NCBI GenBank assembly: GCA_945859605.1
Contig: OX243819.1
Coordinates: 7,542,419-7,606,418 of the forward strand
Source of the DNA: Lumbricus rubellus
Taxonomy: Eukaryota; Annelida; Clitellata; Crassiclitellata; Lumbricidae
Length of the DNA: 64,000 nt
Direction of reading: 5' to 3'
Shown: one piece after another, positions 42,904 to 54,100 of the stretch
Layout: every line of letters starts with the position of its first letter
How positions within the stretch are numbered: position 1 is the stretch's first letter
Program-made: the position numbers and the translations under genes
The notes under the pieces: model-generated
The model's database searches: none
What the model was told of the DNA's origin: nothing
The model's input: the letters and a program-made list of their open reading frames with translations, nothing else

Positions 42904-44672
42904 TCAAGTGAAAGAAATATTTCCTGTTTCAGTTGTGGTTCCTAGAATGTTGCAGCTGTCTGTGAAACTGGTTTCCGCTGTCGATGATATGCCATCTTCT
43001 GTGTCATTGCTTAGCTCCATGAAATAATTGTCTTCAATGTTGTTGATGAAGAGATCAGAGCTGCTTCTGTTGTGAGCGTCGTCGTCGTTAGAAATAATAT
43101 TGTGAAGAATTATTATTTCGTTCTCGTTTAATATTTCCAAGCTCGTCTCAGTTGGAGAACAGTTTTTCCACTGTGGAGTTGAGTCTCCATCAACTTCCGG
43201 TTGTACTTCTGCAGACTGCAAACGATGAATGCCGATCGAAACGGTCGACCGAGGAGAGGAAGGAGGAATGGAACATGGAGGAAGGGAAGAGAGAGGAGAA
43301 GGAGAAGGAGAAGTAGGACAAGGAGGAGAAGCATGGAAGTGAGATGAAGGGGGATGAAGAGGAGGAGAATGATGGCCAGGAGAAGTGGGAGATGGCAGAG
43401 AGGAAGGATGGAGAGATGAATGGAAAGTCGGACGAGGACAAGGAGGAAGAGGAGCGGGAGATGTAGGAAGAGGATATGGAGGAGAGACACGAGTGCAAAG
43501 CGCAGGAACGACTGTAGGAATCTGAAGAGGAGATACGGTTACAGAGGCTGAGTTATTGAAAGCGGATGTAGTCTGATGATCGCTGTCTCCGTGGATGGGG
43601 GTCGGGTGACAGCAGCAGCAGCAGCAGCATCTCATCATCATCCGCATCTCTGTCACAGCGTCACGTATTCGATTCCTGAGATCTACAGAATAACAGCCAT
43701 TGTCTCACAGTTCAGTCCGATGAGCTGTTTGGGATCCATGCAATTTTGGAACTGATACAACGTACATTCATTCATTCTTCATTCGTTCATTTATTCATTC
43801 ATTTCAGACAATTATATAGCGCCTCTTCAAGAGTATCTACTCAAATGCGCTCCCGACCAAACCACGGCTAAAGAGAACAGTCTTAAGAGCAGAGTAGAAC
43901 TGTAGAACGTAGTCTCAAAGGCTCTGCATGGGCATCAGACGTATAGTTCCACAAGGAGTCCATTCCAGGTAGCAGAGCCAACGACAGAAAAGGCAGTCAA
44001 TCATGAACAATTAATTATTAAAAGGCAAGTCAATGACCTTTGTTGAGTCACCCCATTGTACGAAACACGTTTATTATCAGCAATTGCAAATGCACTCAAA
44101 TCATCATCAGTCAGAGCGGGAATGTTTCAACTCAAACAAATAGCTTTTGTGATAGCAGATATTTAGGCTACCGGTATTTATCGAAGTATAAAAAGAATAC
44201 TAAAATGTTGTCCAGTTCAGGCCCGCATTAAGGTGGATGTTAACTTCAATTGTTAAGGGTGCTGCAGCACTCGGACCCCCTTTTTTGGAGGGGGTCGCGC
44301 ACAGAACCGGATTAACAAATGTGTTGATCATATGTTCCTGTTCAGAAAAACTGCGGGGCCTCCCTATCATAAATGCATGGTAGCCTACATACAATGTACA
44401 TCTATGCATTCATACACATTATAATTATCGTAATCTCAAGACTTCTACAGCGCCCACAAAAGCGAAGTCACGGGAACCAGCTTATTCACAGGCGCTCAAT
44501 CAAAACAAAATAGATAGGCAGCGGGTCAAGTCCTATAGTCGGTCAAAACATATAGAGACAGACACACAGACAGGCAGGCAGGTAGGCAGAAAGACAGGCA
44601 GACACTCAGACATACGGATGCGATTCAACGACAAAGACGAGCGTATGAGACTAGCCTGTTTTCTGCTGATGC

Positions 44673-44711
<39 letters not shown>

Positions 44712-44883
44712 CGATTGTTGCATGTCTTCATCTGACAGACATTGTTGCCAATGTTGCATTGCCATCGTTCGTGGCACTTTCGACAGATGCACTTGAGAAG
44801 TGCAACGATGCATGCGATGATAATGATAGACGTGAGAATGACCAGACCAAGCCAGAGTGGATTGTCCAGAAGACTGTCAACAC
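42904..44883 (-). CDS. Single-pass membrane protein with polyQ and Pro/Ser-rich tail, 5' incomplete
   Basis: At least two exons. The upstream one starts after the acceptor CTTCTACAG at 44883 and encodes a short juxtamembrane stretch, a strong transmembrane helix (LGLVILTSIIIIACIVALL), a Cys/basic stop-transfer (KCICRKC) and a polyQ run. The last exon (acceptor near 43680, frame to TGA 42904) encodes NRIRDAVTEM, a Cys run, a long Pro/Ser-rich region (about 43250-43500 on +) and an acidic Asn/Ser-rich C terminus. The junction is unresolved: the best phase match would use a GC donor after the polyQ (ACAG|GCTAGT). No ectodomain exons were found between 44.9 and 48 kb, so the N terminus is missing. 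Frame openness, splice acceptor and TM helix support a gene; family unknown. Confidence 0.5.
43772..43998 (-). mobile_element. L2-like LINE 3' tail fragment
   Basis: Tandem ATTC units followed on + by ATATAGCGCCTCTTCAAGAG, CTACTCAAATGCGCTCCCGA and GTCCATTCCAGGTAGCAGAG. These align with the 3' end of the LINE at 11765-12571 (same order, same tail). About 230 bp, strongly diverged, lying just upstream of the last exon of the preceding gene. Confidence 0.7.
44670..44711. repeat. (TTG)n trinucleotide repeat encoding polyQ on the minus strand
   Basis: About 13 TTG/CAA units within the transmembrane-exon frame of the minus-strand gene. Confidence 0.85.
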
Positions 44884-45114
44884 CTGTAGAAGATCTTCGA
44901 CGATGGACGACGTCGTGGTCAGGCATTGCTCGATCGTCGCATCAGCCACACACACTCACATGCAGCTGATCATGTAGCACAACTCTATAATAATTTTATT
45001 ATTGTATCAAGCGATTCCAATGTAAACGTGCGCTATAAAAATAACTCGAAACTCTCGATCACGGATCGATCCGATCTATTACGTCATGTCCGGCTGTCCA
45101 TAAATAAACTCGAT

Positions 45115-45600
45115 TAGCAATGACCGTGCTGATTGGAACATCCGTGAGGCACCCCACACACCACACACCCCACCCCACACACCCCACCCCACCCTAACAC
45201 TTCAATCGCGAGGATAAACGATCGCCACACCCAAGAATAGAACTCGACTCATCCGAACAGAACAGAAAAGAACAGAACAGAACAGAACAGAACACACCTA
45301 ACTCCGCCACTGGTCGCACTCCGACGGTGCCAGTCCCAAGCATGTATAAAGGAGGAGGGAGATATAGCAGTCAATGACAAGCCAGACCACACCCTTCTCC
45401 ACATGGACACGCCCACATCCTCGTGACATCCTGTCAAAGTCTCTCCAATGTATCGATCCGTCGTCTTCTCCAATGTATCCGATGTCACATCCAATGTCAT
45501 ATTCGATTGTTCTTCTTTTATCATCGTCTTTGTCACATCTTCTACTTCAGACTCCGCAGCACGACAGCAAATATTAATTATGTAGCGCAAGTTGAGATTC
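45115..45600. repeat. Low-complexity C/A-rich and AACAG repeats plus dispersed repeat copy
   Basis: ACACCCCACC-type runs (45150-45200), tandem GAACA units (45256-45296), then a copy of the interspersed repeat also at 5506-5660 (GTGCCAGTCCCAAGC, AAAGGAGGAGGG). A minus-strand frame across 45249-45608 has some acidic, coding-like content but no splice-supported partner, so I do not call it a gene. Confidence 0.55.
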
Positions 45601-45658
45601 CCACGCATGCGCAGTCAGCTGAAGATTCGATCTTTGAATCAACGCACGGACATATTAT

Positions 45659-45797
45659 TCCCCTTCCCCTTCCCCTTCCCCTTCCCCTTCCCCTTCCCCT
45701 TCCCCTTCCCCTTCCCCTTCCCCTTCCCCTTCCCCTTCCCCTTCCCCTTCCCCTTCCCCTTCCCCTTCCCCTTCCCCTTCCCCTTCCCCTTCCCCTT
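45659..45797. repeat. (CCCCTT)n hexanucleotide array
   Basis: About 23 almost perfect CCCCTT units. On the minus strand, (AAGGGG)n. Long Pro-Leu, Phe-Pro and Gly-Arg frames come from this repeat. Confidence 0.97.
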
Positions 45798-46124
45798 CTT
45801 CTTCTACTATGTGGATGAATGCATGTGATGGTGGACATAACGACATCCACACGTGTGTGTGTCTGTGTGTGTGTCTGTGTGGAGTGAGGTGGAGTATGGT
45901 GGGGGAGGCATGACCCCCACAGAAGCACGACCACCCACCTTCAACATCTCTCGCCTTCTTTCCTCCGTTCCCATTTATCTCTCCGTCCGTCCGTCCATTT
46001 TTTTTCTCAACACAGCTTTAGCTAAACTTTTTAAACTGAATTTTTTGTTTGTTATTGTAACATTTCAAAGAGTTCGCAGAGTTGTCGTTCCTTGTATGTG
46101 TGTGTGTCTGTGTCTGTCTGTCTC

Positions 46125-46354
46125 TGTATGTATGTATGTATGTATGTATGTATGTATGTATGTATGTATGTATGTATGTATGTATGTATGTATGTATGTA
46201 TGTATGTATGTATGTATGTATGTATGTATGTATGTATGTATGTATGTATGTATGTATGTATGTATGTATGTATGTATGTATGTATGTATGTATGTATGTA
46301 TGTATGTATGTATGTATGTATGTATGTATGTATGTATGTATGTATGTATGTATG

Positions 46355-46392
<38 letters not shown>
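46125..46392. repeat. (TATG)n then (TA)n microsatellite
   Basis: About 58 TATG units followed by about 16 TA units. It is the complement type of the CATA array at 38338. Confidence 0.97.
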
Positions 46393-46400
<8 letters not shown>

Positions 46401-47030
46401 TGAGTTTGAGCGTGTGTTAGTCTTCGTTTCTGTTTCTATGTCTGCGTTTGTCTGTTGTCAGTCTTTGTGTCTGACTGTGCTTTACCTGTGCGGCCTGTGT
46501 GTCTGTGCGTGCGAGGATGGGATTAGTGTTGATGGAAGAGGGAGAGGATGGAAGAGGGAGGAGACGGATGATGGTTTGGGTACTGAGGCAGATGACATCG
46601 GATGCACCCAGCATCATGTCTCTGCTGCTGCAGCGGCAGCTTCAGGTGCCAACGTGTGTGATGTGCACCTGCTAATTGGCTAATAAGAAAAAGAAGAGAC
46701 ACACGTTGCAATGCATCGGTATTATACGCCAGCTTTCATCATGATTATAGGCCTATAGTCTCTCTGCAGGTGCGTCCATCGGACTTCGTCTGACTTTGAA
46801 CAATGCCGCATGATTATCAGCATTCAGCACATCATTAGACCTAAGTAGGATGATTATAGGCTTATGGATGTGGCGATTTTGCATCTGTTACTACGGCTAT
46901 AATAGTTTTCTGGAAATACGATGGGTTATTACATCCCCAGTTTATATGGACTCAACTAATTATTAATTCGATCATTCGATGTAATAAGTAATTACTTCGC
47001 TGCAAACTTAAGTAGGCTACATAGACTACA
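46393..47030. other. Unassigned intergenic DNA
   Basis: No repeats or exon-like frames with family resemblance. A minus-strand frame at 46523-46711 is short and lacks splice partners. Confidence 0.5.
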
Positions 47031-47036
47031 CCACCG

Positions 47037-47385
47037 GATCGCGGTGGTATAGTTCGGTGCCTATTTAACCGGAAGATTCCAGGTTCGAATCTACGTTAAG
47101 CCGCCGCGTAGGGACCCTGAGCAAGTCCTTCACTCGCAAGTGCTCGGACGCTTCGGCGTGAAACTCAGGGTAAGAATTTCCGGGGATGCTGGGAGGGGTT
47201 TCCACCCCCAGTCTTTCCTAAAGCCCCATGTTAAAGTATGTTTTTCACATCCAAATTCCAAGTGGATCATTGTCCAACCCCCCTCTCAGTTATTTTTTCC
47301 CAATTCTTACACTGGTGAAAACTTCACGCTGTAATCGGTAGCGCCTTTGAGAATAAAGTTTGAGGGGCGCTATAGCAATGCGAGA
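47037..47385 (+). repeat. SINE copy interrupted by a MITE
   Basis: tRNA-like head (CGCGGTGGTATAGTTCGGTG, B-box GGTTCGAATC) and body to GCTTCGGCGTGAAACT, then a 149-bp insert, then a decayed SINE 3' tail ending GAGGGGCGCTATAGCA. Confidence 0.8.
47166..47314. mobile_element. hAT-like MITE inserted in the SINE
   Basis: Ends CAGGGTAAGAATT and reverse-complement CAGTGTAAGAATT. The flanks GTGAAACT (47158-47165) and GTGAAAACT (47315-47323) are an 8-bp duplication with one added A. The left flank is exactly the SINE motif GGCGTGAAACT, showing the target was the SINE. Confidence 0.78.
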
Positions 47386-47561
47386 AATAGCCTACATTTT
47401 TCAAAGTAAAATGAAAATGAAAACTAGGCCTATAACTTAGGTCTATGGGCATTCGGCTATTATAACCCATTTCTGTAACCTACAGTAACTGTCTTGACAA
47501 CGTCACAACGGAAGTGTGGGTGAAGAGGAGGGACACATCTCCAATCCGGACAAGATCTCAC

Positions 47562-47673
47562 ACCACACCACACCACACCACACCACACCACACCACACCA
47601 CACCACATCACACCACACCACACCACACCACACCACACCACACCACATCACACCACACCACACCACACCACAC
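47562..47673. repeat. (CACAC)n pentanucleotide array
   Basis: About 22 units of CACAC, with two CACAT variants spaced about 60 bp apart. Confidence 0.95.
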
Positions 47674-47993
47674 AGGCTCTCTGAATTGAACAAAGGTCTT
47701 TACAATGTGAACCGCTTTTATTCGATCGAACAAACTTAAACAACAATTATGTGCGTTTAGTTGAAAAATATAAGAATTATTAAAGAGATGTCTCGAAATA
47801 ATTATAATATGTTCTAATATATTTCAACGAAATATAGGCTAATTCCCTCTAACCAAAATGCAGATTCGTTCTCCAACATTCTCTGCAGATCATCCATTGA
47901 GAAGATGCGATATAAGAAATGGGAACTGAACCTTTGCATTCGAAGGGGTCTGAGAAGGTAGTCCTCTTTCCCTATTCCTCCTTTCCCCATTAT

Positions 47994-48137
47994 TCCTCCT
48001 CCTCCTCCTCCTCCTCCTCCTCCTCCTCCTCCTCCTCCACCTTCTTCTCCTCCTCCTCCTCCTCCTCCTCCTCCTTCTCCTCCACCTTCTCCTCCTCTTC
48101 CTCCTCCTCCTCCTCCTCCTCCTCCTCCTCCTCCTCC
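47994..48137. repeat. (CCT)n microsatellite in the CFAP58 3' UTR
   Basis: About 45 CCT/CTT units begin 25 bp downstream (minus strand) of the CFAP58 stop at 48163-48165. An alternative frame of the last exon stays open through it as an acidic Glu/Lys run, but the family-matching frame stops before it. Confidence 0.93.
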
Positions 48138-48162
48138 ATCTTCTTCGTCCTAGATCTTCTCG

Positions 48163-51100
48163 TTAAGCGGCTCGTCCCTGGTTGACGAGATATCCTCCGC
48201 CGATGAACTGCGGTCGAGTGGACGAAAGATTCGGTTGGATCTTCATCTGACGATTTCTCATCACATCCCTACGAACAGAAAACAACGAATCTTCGATCGC
48301 TATCATCATATTATTATTATCTCCATGGCATGTATGTGATTATGTAGGACCTATAATTGTATAAGCTTATGTATAATTTCTGTATTATAGGTCCATGCAT
48401 TTCATAATTATTTATGTAGATAGGTCCATGCTATGGGCTACGTGTAGGCCTATATTAGACCTATTTAAATTTTTAGAGTAGGCCTATGATTTTTGTGTGT
48501 GCAGTGTAGCTAAGTAGACTATGCAGGCCCATTTATGAGATTGATTGATTGCTTGCTTGATAGATTGATTGATCGATCGATCGATTGATTTAATTGGATC
48601 TTTACAAATAGATTGCATTGAACTGGTTACAGCGCCATCAGGTGAATGGAAAAGAATGAATGAAAACTGCTGAACCATCTAACGAACAGCAATAAAATTC
48701 GGTCAAACCCGCTGCGTTGGGAAATTCGATAGAACTGAAAATAATAAACTCTAAAAAACCAAATAGTTATAAAACAATAAGAAGACGTTAAGTTTCTCGC
48801 TACTACATCAAACTTCAGCTTCTGTCGTAAAACGGTAAGCCTTAATGATAGTCACTATAGCAATCGTCTTAGGTAAAACAGAACCATTGCATTGCTACAA
48901 ACATGATTGGAACAGTAATAGTTTTTTGCATGTTGAGTAACGGACAGATATGAACCTAAAATATAACTTTAGACGGTCATATCCCATTTCTATTACTCTT
49001 CGCCTGACGCAGTTATAACAGTAAATAGATTGGCACATTCTTGTGAGCCCGGTTAGCTCAGTCGGTAGAGCATCAGACTTTTAAAAGCTGACAAGCACTC
49101 AGTCATCTGAGGGTCATGGGTTCGAGTCCCATATCGGGCGACATGTTTTAGACTTAAACGGTCGACGCTGGAATTCCAACATAATTATGCCTAATTATTG
49201 CTAGACATAATAATTATAATATTATAGCCTAATACTGAAACACACCAAGCTATCATCACGGACGCCATATTTAGAAATCCGGTAAGCTTAGCTTAGTCTA
49301 TAATCTACAATTCTATATGCGCCAAATAGGCCTACTGTGATGTTAGTTAAAAAAAATTAAATGTAAAACGGCGTTTACTACTGAGTCTTTTTACTGGTGC
49401 AGAACACTGCAGATGAAAGCGGGGCAGCATTAAACTGCATAAATAATTTCTTAACCGTTGGATAGCTATGAAGCATCGCTAGTTCTAGAAGTTCTAGTTC
49501 TGTCATTTATCGGCCTACTGCAAGATTTCTAATTCGTTTTTGTTTCTGCTAATCGCCTTTGTTGTCACTACACAGTACGTACACACTGCACACTAAAACG
49601 ATATATTTTTTTAAAGTTCCATCCAAAATTGCTGACATTAGATAATCTTCAACAAAACTACCAATGTGGCTGTGCTTTCAGCCATTTTCCCGTTTCTATG
49701 TAGGCCCTAGCCTAATATAGATTCTTTATAGCCTACCCACATAATATTTTGTTATTTTGTTTCTCGAATAAGTAGGCCTAGGCCCTAAGCGGAATTTTGA
49801 TAGGCCTACAAAGAATCTTAAAATAGTTACATAATAATAATACTTACCCTATATTCAAAGTAGGCCTACTTTGATTTTGCAGATTGCAATTGAAATTGCA
49901 AATTAGGCTACATGAAAAAATTAATTTAATTGCAAATTACTTTGATGCAGAGCCTCAAATTACAAATACCAAATGCAATTTCAATTAGGCCTACTCGACT
50001 ATAGGCTACAATACATGACTGCCCACCCTGCCAGTGCTCATCTTTTTATGTAGGCCTAGGCCGAATTATAGCAATATGCTTCCTTCAGTTCTCTTCGTCC
50101 TTATAACAGGACGTGTTGATTTAATAAAGTGAGCAATAAGTAACGGAATGACTGGTAGCAAGTGTGATTCATACTTACTTATTTAAGTGTTCTCGACCTT
50201 TGATCCGGAAGTATTTCTCCTTAACTTTCCGTAGTTCATCGACGAGTCGTTCAATGTCCCATTTGTATTCGCTCACTTGAGCCTCATGCATATTCAACTC
50301 AGACATCATTGCCTGCATGCAACCAGAAGAAATTACGCGCTTAATTTTACAGAAAAATGTAGAGTAACCAGACACGCAGCTTGCAGCAAACCGAAGCATT
50401 TTGAATCTACGCTGAATAGCCTAGAGCTGCATGCAGTTTGTTTCAACATTGCAAACAGCAAAATGAAGGAGAACTCATACATGTAGCCTAATAATGATTG
50501 TTATAGGCCTACTCTGGGCATGTCAGTATGAGTTCTGTGTGTTTGCTCAATGTATCCTATCTACAAATCTATAAATCCGTCAATTAAAGTAGCCTATAGG
50601 CCTAAGCACCTTGAGCTGAATTTTGAGCAATGAAGGGAGTGGCTAGTGACGGTGTTTAATTATGATAGAATACACGTGCGATGAGCGAGGATGTCGGGCT
50701 GTTAGTCTTGCAGCTTCATTTAGAAGGGACTGGAGGAAGAGATGAACTTTTGGAAGGCCGACAACGTAGGCCAAGGGGTATTTGAAGACCAATTTGATAG
50801 CACAACAACAATACAAGCCAACTGTCTTTCACCAAGTCACTCAATTTGCACAAGAGACTGCAGATTAAAATTGAAGGACTAATGTAATTCGCACATGTAC
50901 CTTCATCTGCGATGTCTTCTTCCGAATGATCTTGCGAGCCATAGCCAGCTGCTCGGCTGCCTCGAGTCCCGGCTGTCGAGCAAGTATGCGCTTCAGCTCA
51001 ATGTACAGCTGCTCCTTTTCCCTGATGACCAACTCGTTTTCCACGACCTCTTCCGTCTTAAAGATCAACCGTTTCTGAATCGTCTGCATCTTTTGAATCA

Positions 51101-54100
51101 TCTCGTAAAGACTCGGATCGCTGCCCTATACACAATAGTATACCGTACAGAGAAAAAGTGCAACAGAAACAGGAGTTTGAAATGAAAATAGACATGTTGA
51201 AGAATTATTCGTCGTCTTCTCTTAGAGTTCATTCTTCGGTTATTGATAGTTTTCAATGGAAAGTTTGTTGGGTTTGGATCAGCAGAGTTTTTTCAAGGTC
51301 AACAAAATAGGCAAAAATCAATCAACTGATCCATCATTTGAGATGCATTGTAAACCGATTGTTTATTATTTAAAATAATATAAATTATTATTTGAACAGA
51401 ATAACAAGATTGCTAGGCTATAATTATGAAAAATGAATGAGCAGCTGAATCTCTCATCGTTTTAAACTCACCAAGAAATGATCAAACGACTGAATTAATC
51501 ATTCAATCAACTAAATCAATGATTATAATTATCGCCATCCTCGGTTTATTATTAGTTTCAATCAATCAATGTACCGGTACCAGCAATTATTAATCAAACC
51601 ACCTTATTAATAATTCTCAATTTATTCAAGAGTGACTTTTCATCAATGTTTGACATTACTGTCATGTTACCAAGAACTCAAATGAGATGTTGACCTTGGC
51701 TGACCTCTAGCTTACGCCATCTGTGGACATTCATTGGATTTTCCAGTTCTTCTTCCAGTGCTTTACAGCGTGTTTGCACGAGCAACAGCTCCCTCTGCTG
51801 ACGATATAAATCACGCCTACAGCAGAAAAGATTAAGAAAATATGCAAAAAGAGATAAAAAAGAGATAGGCTACACGAGCAGCTTGAACGAATCTAAAATC
51901 TAGATTCAATTAGCTGCTCTTGTATACATCGCTTAATAGCATTCTGAAGCCGAAGAAGATCATCAGAAGAAGTTGAGATATTAAGTTGAGAGAAGCGAAG
52001 AAGAAGAAGAGCCGACGAATGGCAACGAAAGACTGACCTCATGTCTTCGAGTGATGACAATCCTTTCTCAAGAGTCGTCTTCTTACAGCGTAGGTTGCGT
52101 ATCTCCTTCTTGAGAATGCGAATATCCTCCAGCCGTTGGTTGTACTGCATCTCACCCTTGTTCAACGTTACCTGCTGGATCTTGATCTTCTCGTACAGGA
52201 GGGACAGCTCATCGTTACGTCTGACCAGCTGCGTACCCAGGACATCTCTTTCACAAACAACCTACAGTCACAATACACAAAATGTCTGCCTTCTGAAAAT
52301 CAGAAAAATCAACGTCCAAAATAATTATTGTTACGATGTCTTAAATGGCAACACATGAAATGAAATCCGATGATATGGCGCTGACATATTAAGTGTAACC
52401 TATAAAAAAATCAAAGACTGTACATATCAATTCTGTATGTGTGCTATGTAAATATGTGCTTACATTACATTTAAGAGAAGTGTGTGCTTCACAGCTGTAC
52501 CTGATCAATCTGCGTCTTCAGTTGTTCAACAGCCGCCTCCGCTCTAGCGACGATCCTGCGCAACTGTCTCTCATGTGCCTCTTGATCTTCAATGTGTGCT
52601 CTCAGATCAGCCACTTGTGACTTGAAACGCTGAATCTCAGCCTAAAAGCAACATAACACAACTCCTTGTTAACCAAAACAATTGCAAATGTGCTTCCCTT
52701 AAGTATATAGGCTACAGCTGAAATCGATTTAACTTATGAAAAATTATTAGGTAGTGTGGAGAAGGAGAAGATGAGTGGACCTAACTACACATGATGTGGG
52801 AATTATCACAAATTTTTTGTCTTGCCTTACGATGCCTCCAACCATACTTTTCTTTACTTCCTAATTCAGGTTAATTGTTCTTTAGACCTACTTGCTTACT
52901 ACTTTACCTTATGCTATCGTAAATCTTAACTTCTCGTCAGCATCACAAGGTTGCTCATTATATAGTATGCTATTACTGCATGGCATGCATCTATTAGCAA
53001 GGTCAAAACCATCGTTGGTCAACATCTCTACATCCTGGTCCCATAGCCATGGGCGCCGACTCTGCGAGGCCCGTGAGTGCTCAGCACCACCAGAAATTGG
53101 CTATGCGAGGCCCGCCTATGCATGGGCACCACCAGAAATTAGCCAGTAGGCTAAGATGTGCTTTTTCGAAGATTATTTCTCTGTTGGCAAAACTTGGCAT
53201 TGCTTAATATCTATAAAAAACCATTCCGTCTTTCAGATAAATATTTTTCTCAGTCTACCTTACTATTGCTCCACTTTAACCCCATCCGGTAGCCTATTAT
53301 AGTCTGAACTCCGTTGGTCTTCAGCCGGACAGATAATACGGGGAAACCTCGGAATCCTGCTCAAAAAGTGCTCATTCAATCCGCTTCCGTTTTTTTTATT
53401 ACGGGCGAAGGCGACGATTTGAATGACATCGTTTCATTTTTATTGACCATGTTCAATAATATTCCTCTCTGCGAGAGTCACCTCCCAGCATCACAAAACG
53501 GGATATTGTTTTGTCTTTTGTCTGCGTGAACAAATTACTAAATTGTCTGTCAAAAATTATTTAAAAGACTATTTGAAAACTATTTTCCACATTGTTAAAA
53601 TTTTCTCACTAAATAGTGGCTAATGTAGCCAGAAGTGCTTGATTTCTTGTGCAAAATTTGAGTCTGACCTAATTATGGGAGGGTGCTCCAAGATGCCCAA
53701 GGCACGCTAGCAAAGATTGTGCTCTTCTTCTGTATGGATTCCACGAGAAGTAGGCCTACATTATTGACCCAAAGAGTAATCATTAAGCAATTGGGAAGAA
53801 CATTTATTAAAGTCTTAAATCATGACTTTAAGCAATGAAATAATAGGAAATTTTGATGAGATAACATCTTCAAATGTCACAATTTCAGTGTGGAAATAAT
53901 ATTTTGAAACAATGCAAGGATGCTTTTCAAGTCTTAAACCACAACTATGATGAGCAATTTCGTTAAGACGACAGCCTAAGATGCTACCATCGCAGTGACA
54001 TGTGGCAATAAAAATAAATGAAAATGGGGAGGAGCACATCCTCTCCCATACACTTTTTCTGCTCGACGCTGTGCACCTCGGCGATCGTTCTTTTGGCCCC

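Noticed and set aside
44220..44400. Possible further hAT-like element (GGGGTCGCGCACAGAACCGGATTAAC region)
   Set aside because: The sequence style resembles hAT termini but I could not find paired inverted ends or a target duplication.
45249..45608. Minus-strand coding exon for the gene at 42904-44883
   Set aside because: The frame overlaps a dispersed repeat and AACAG tandem units, and no splice pair in phase with the transmembrane exon could be found.
45423..45934. Open frames with Pro-Leu, Phe-Pro and Arg-Gly dipeptide repeats
   Set aside because: They come from the (CCCCTT)n array; every frame is open because the hexamer contains no stop.
47990..48268. Acidic polyGlu C terminus as the true CFAP58 end
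   Set aside because: The preceding exon ends in phase 2, which selects the frame stopping at 48163 with a family-like GGGY terminus; the polyGlu frame is out of phase.
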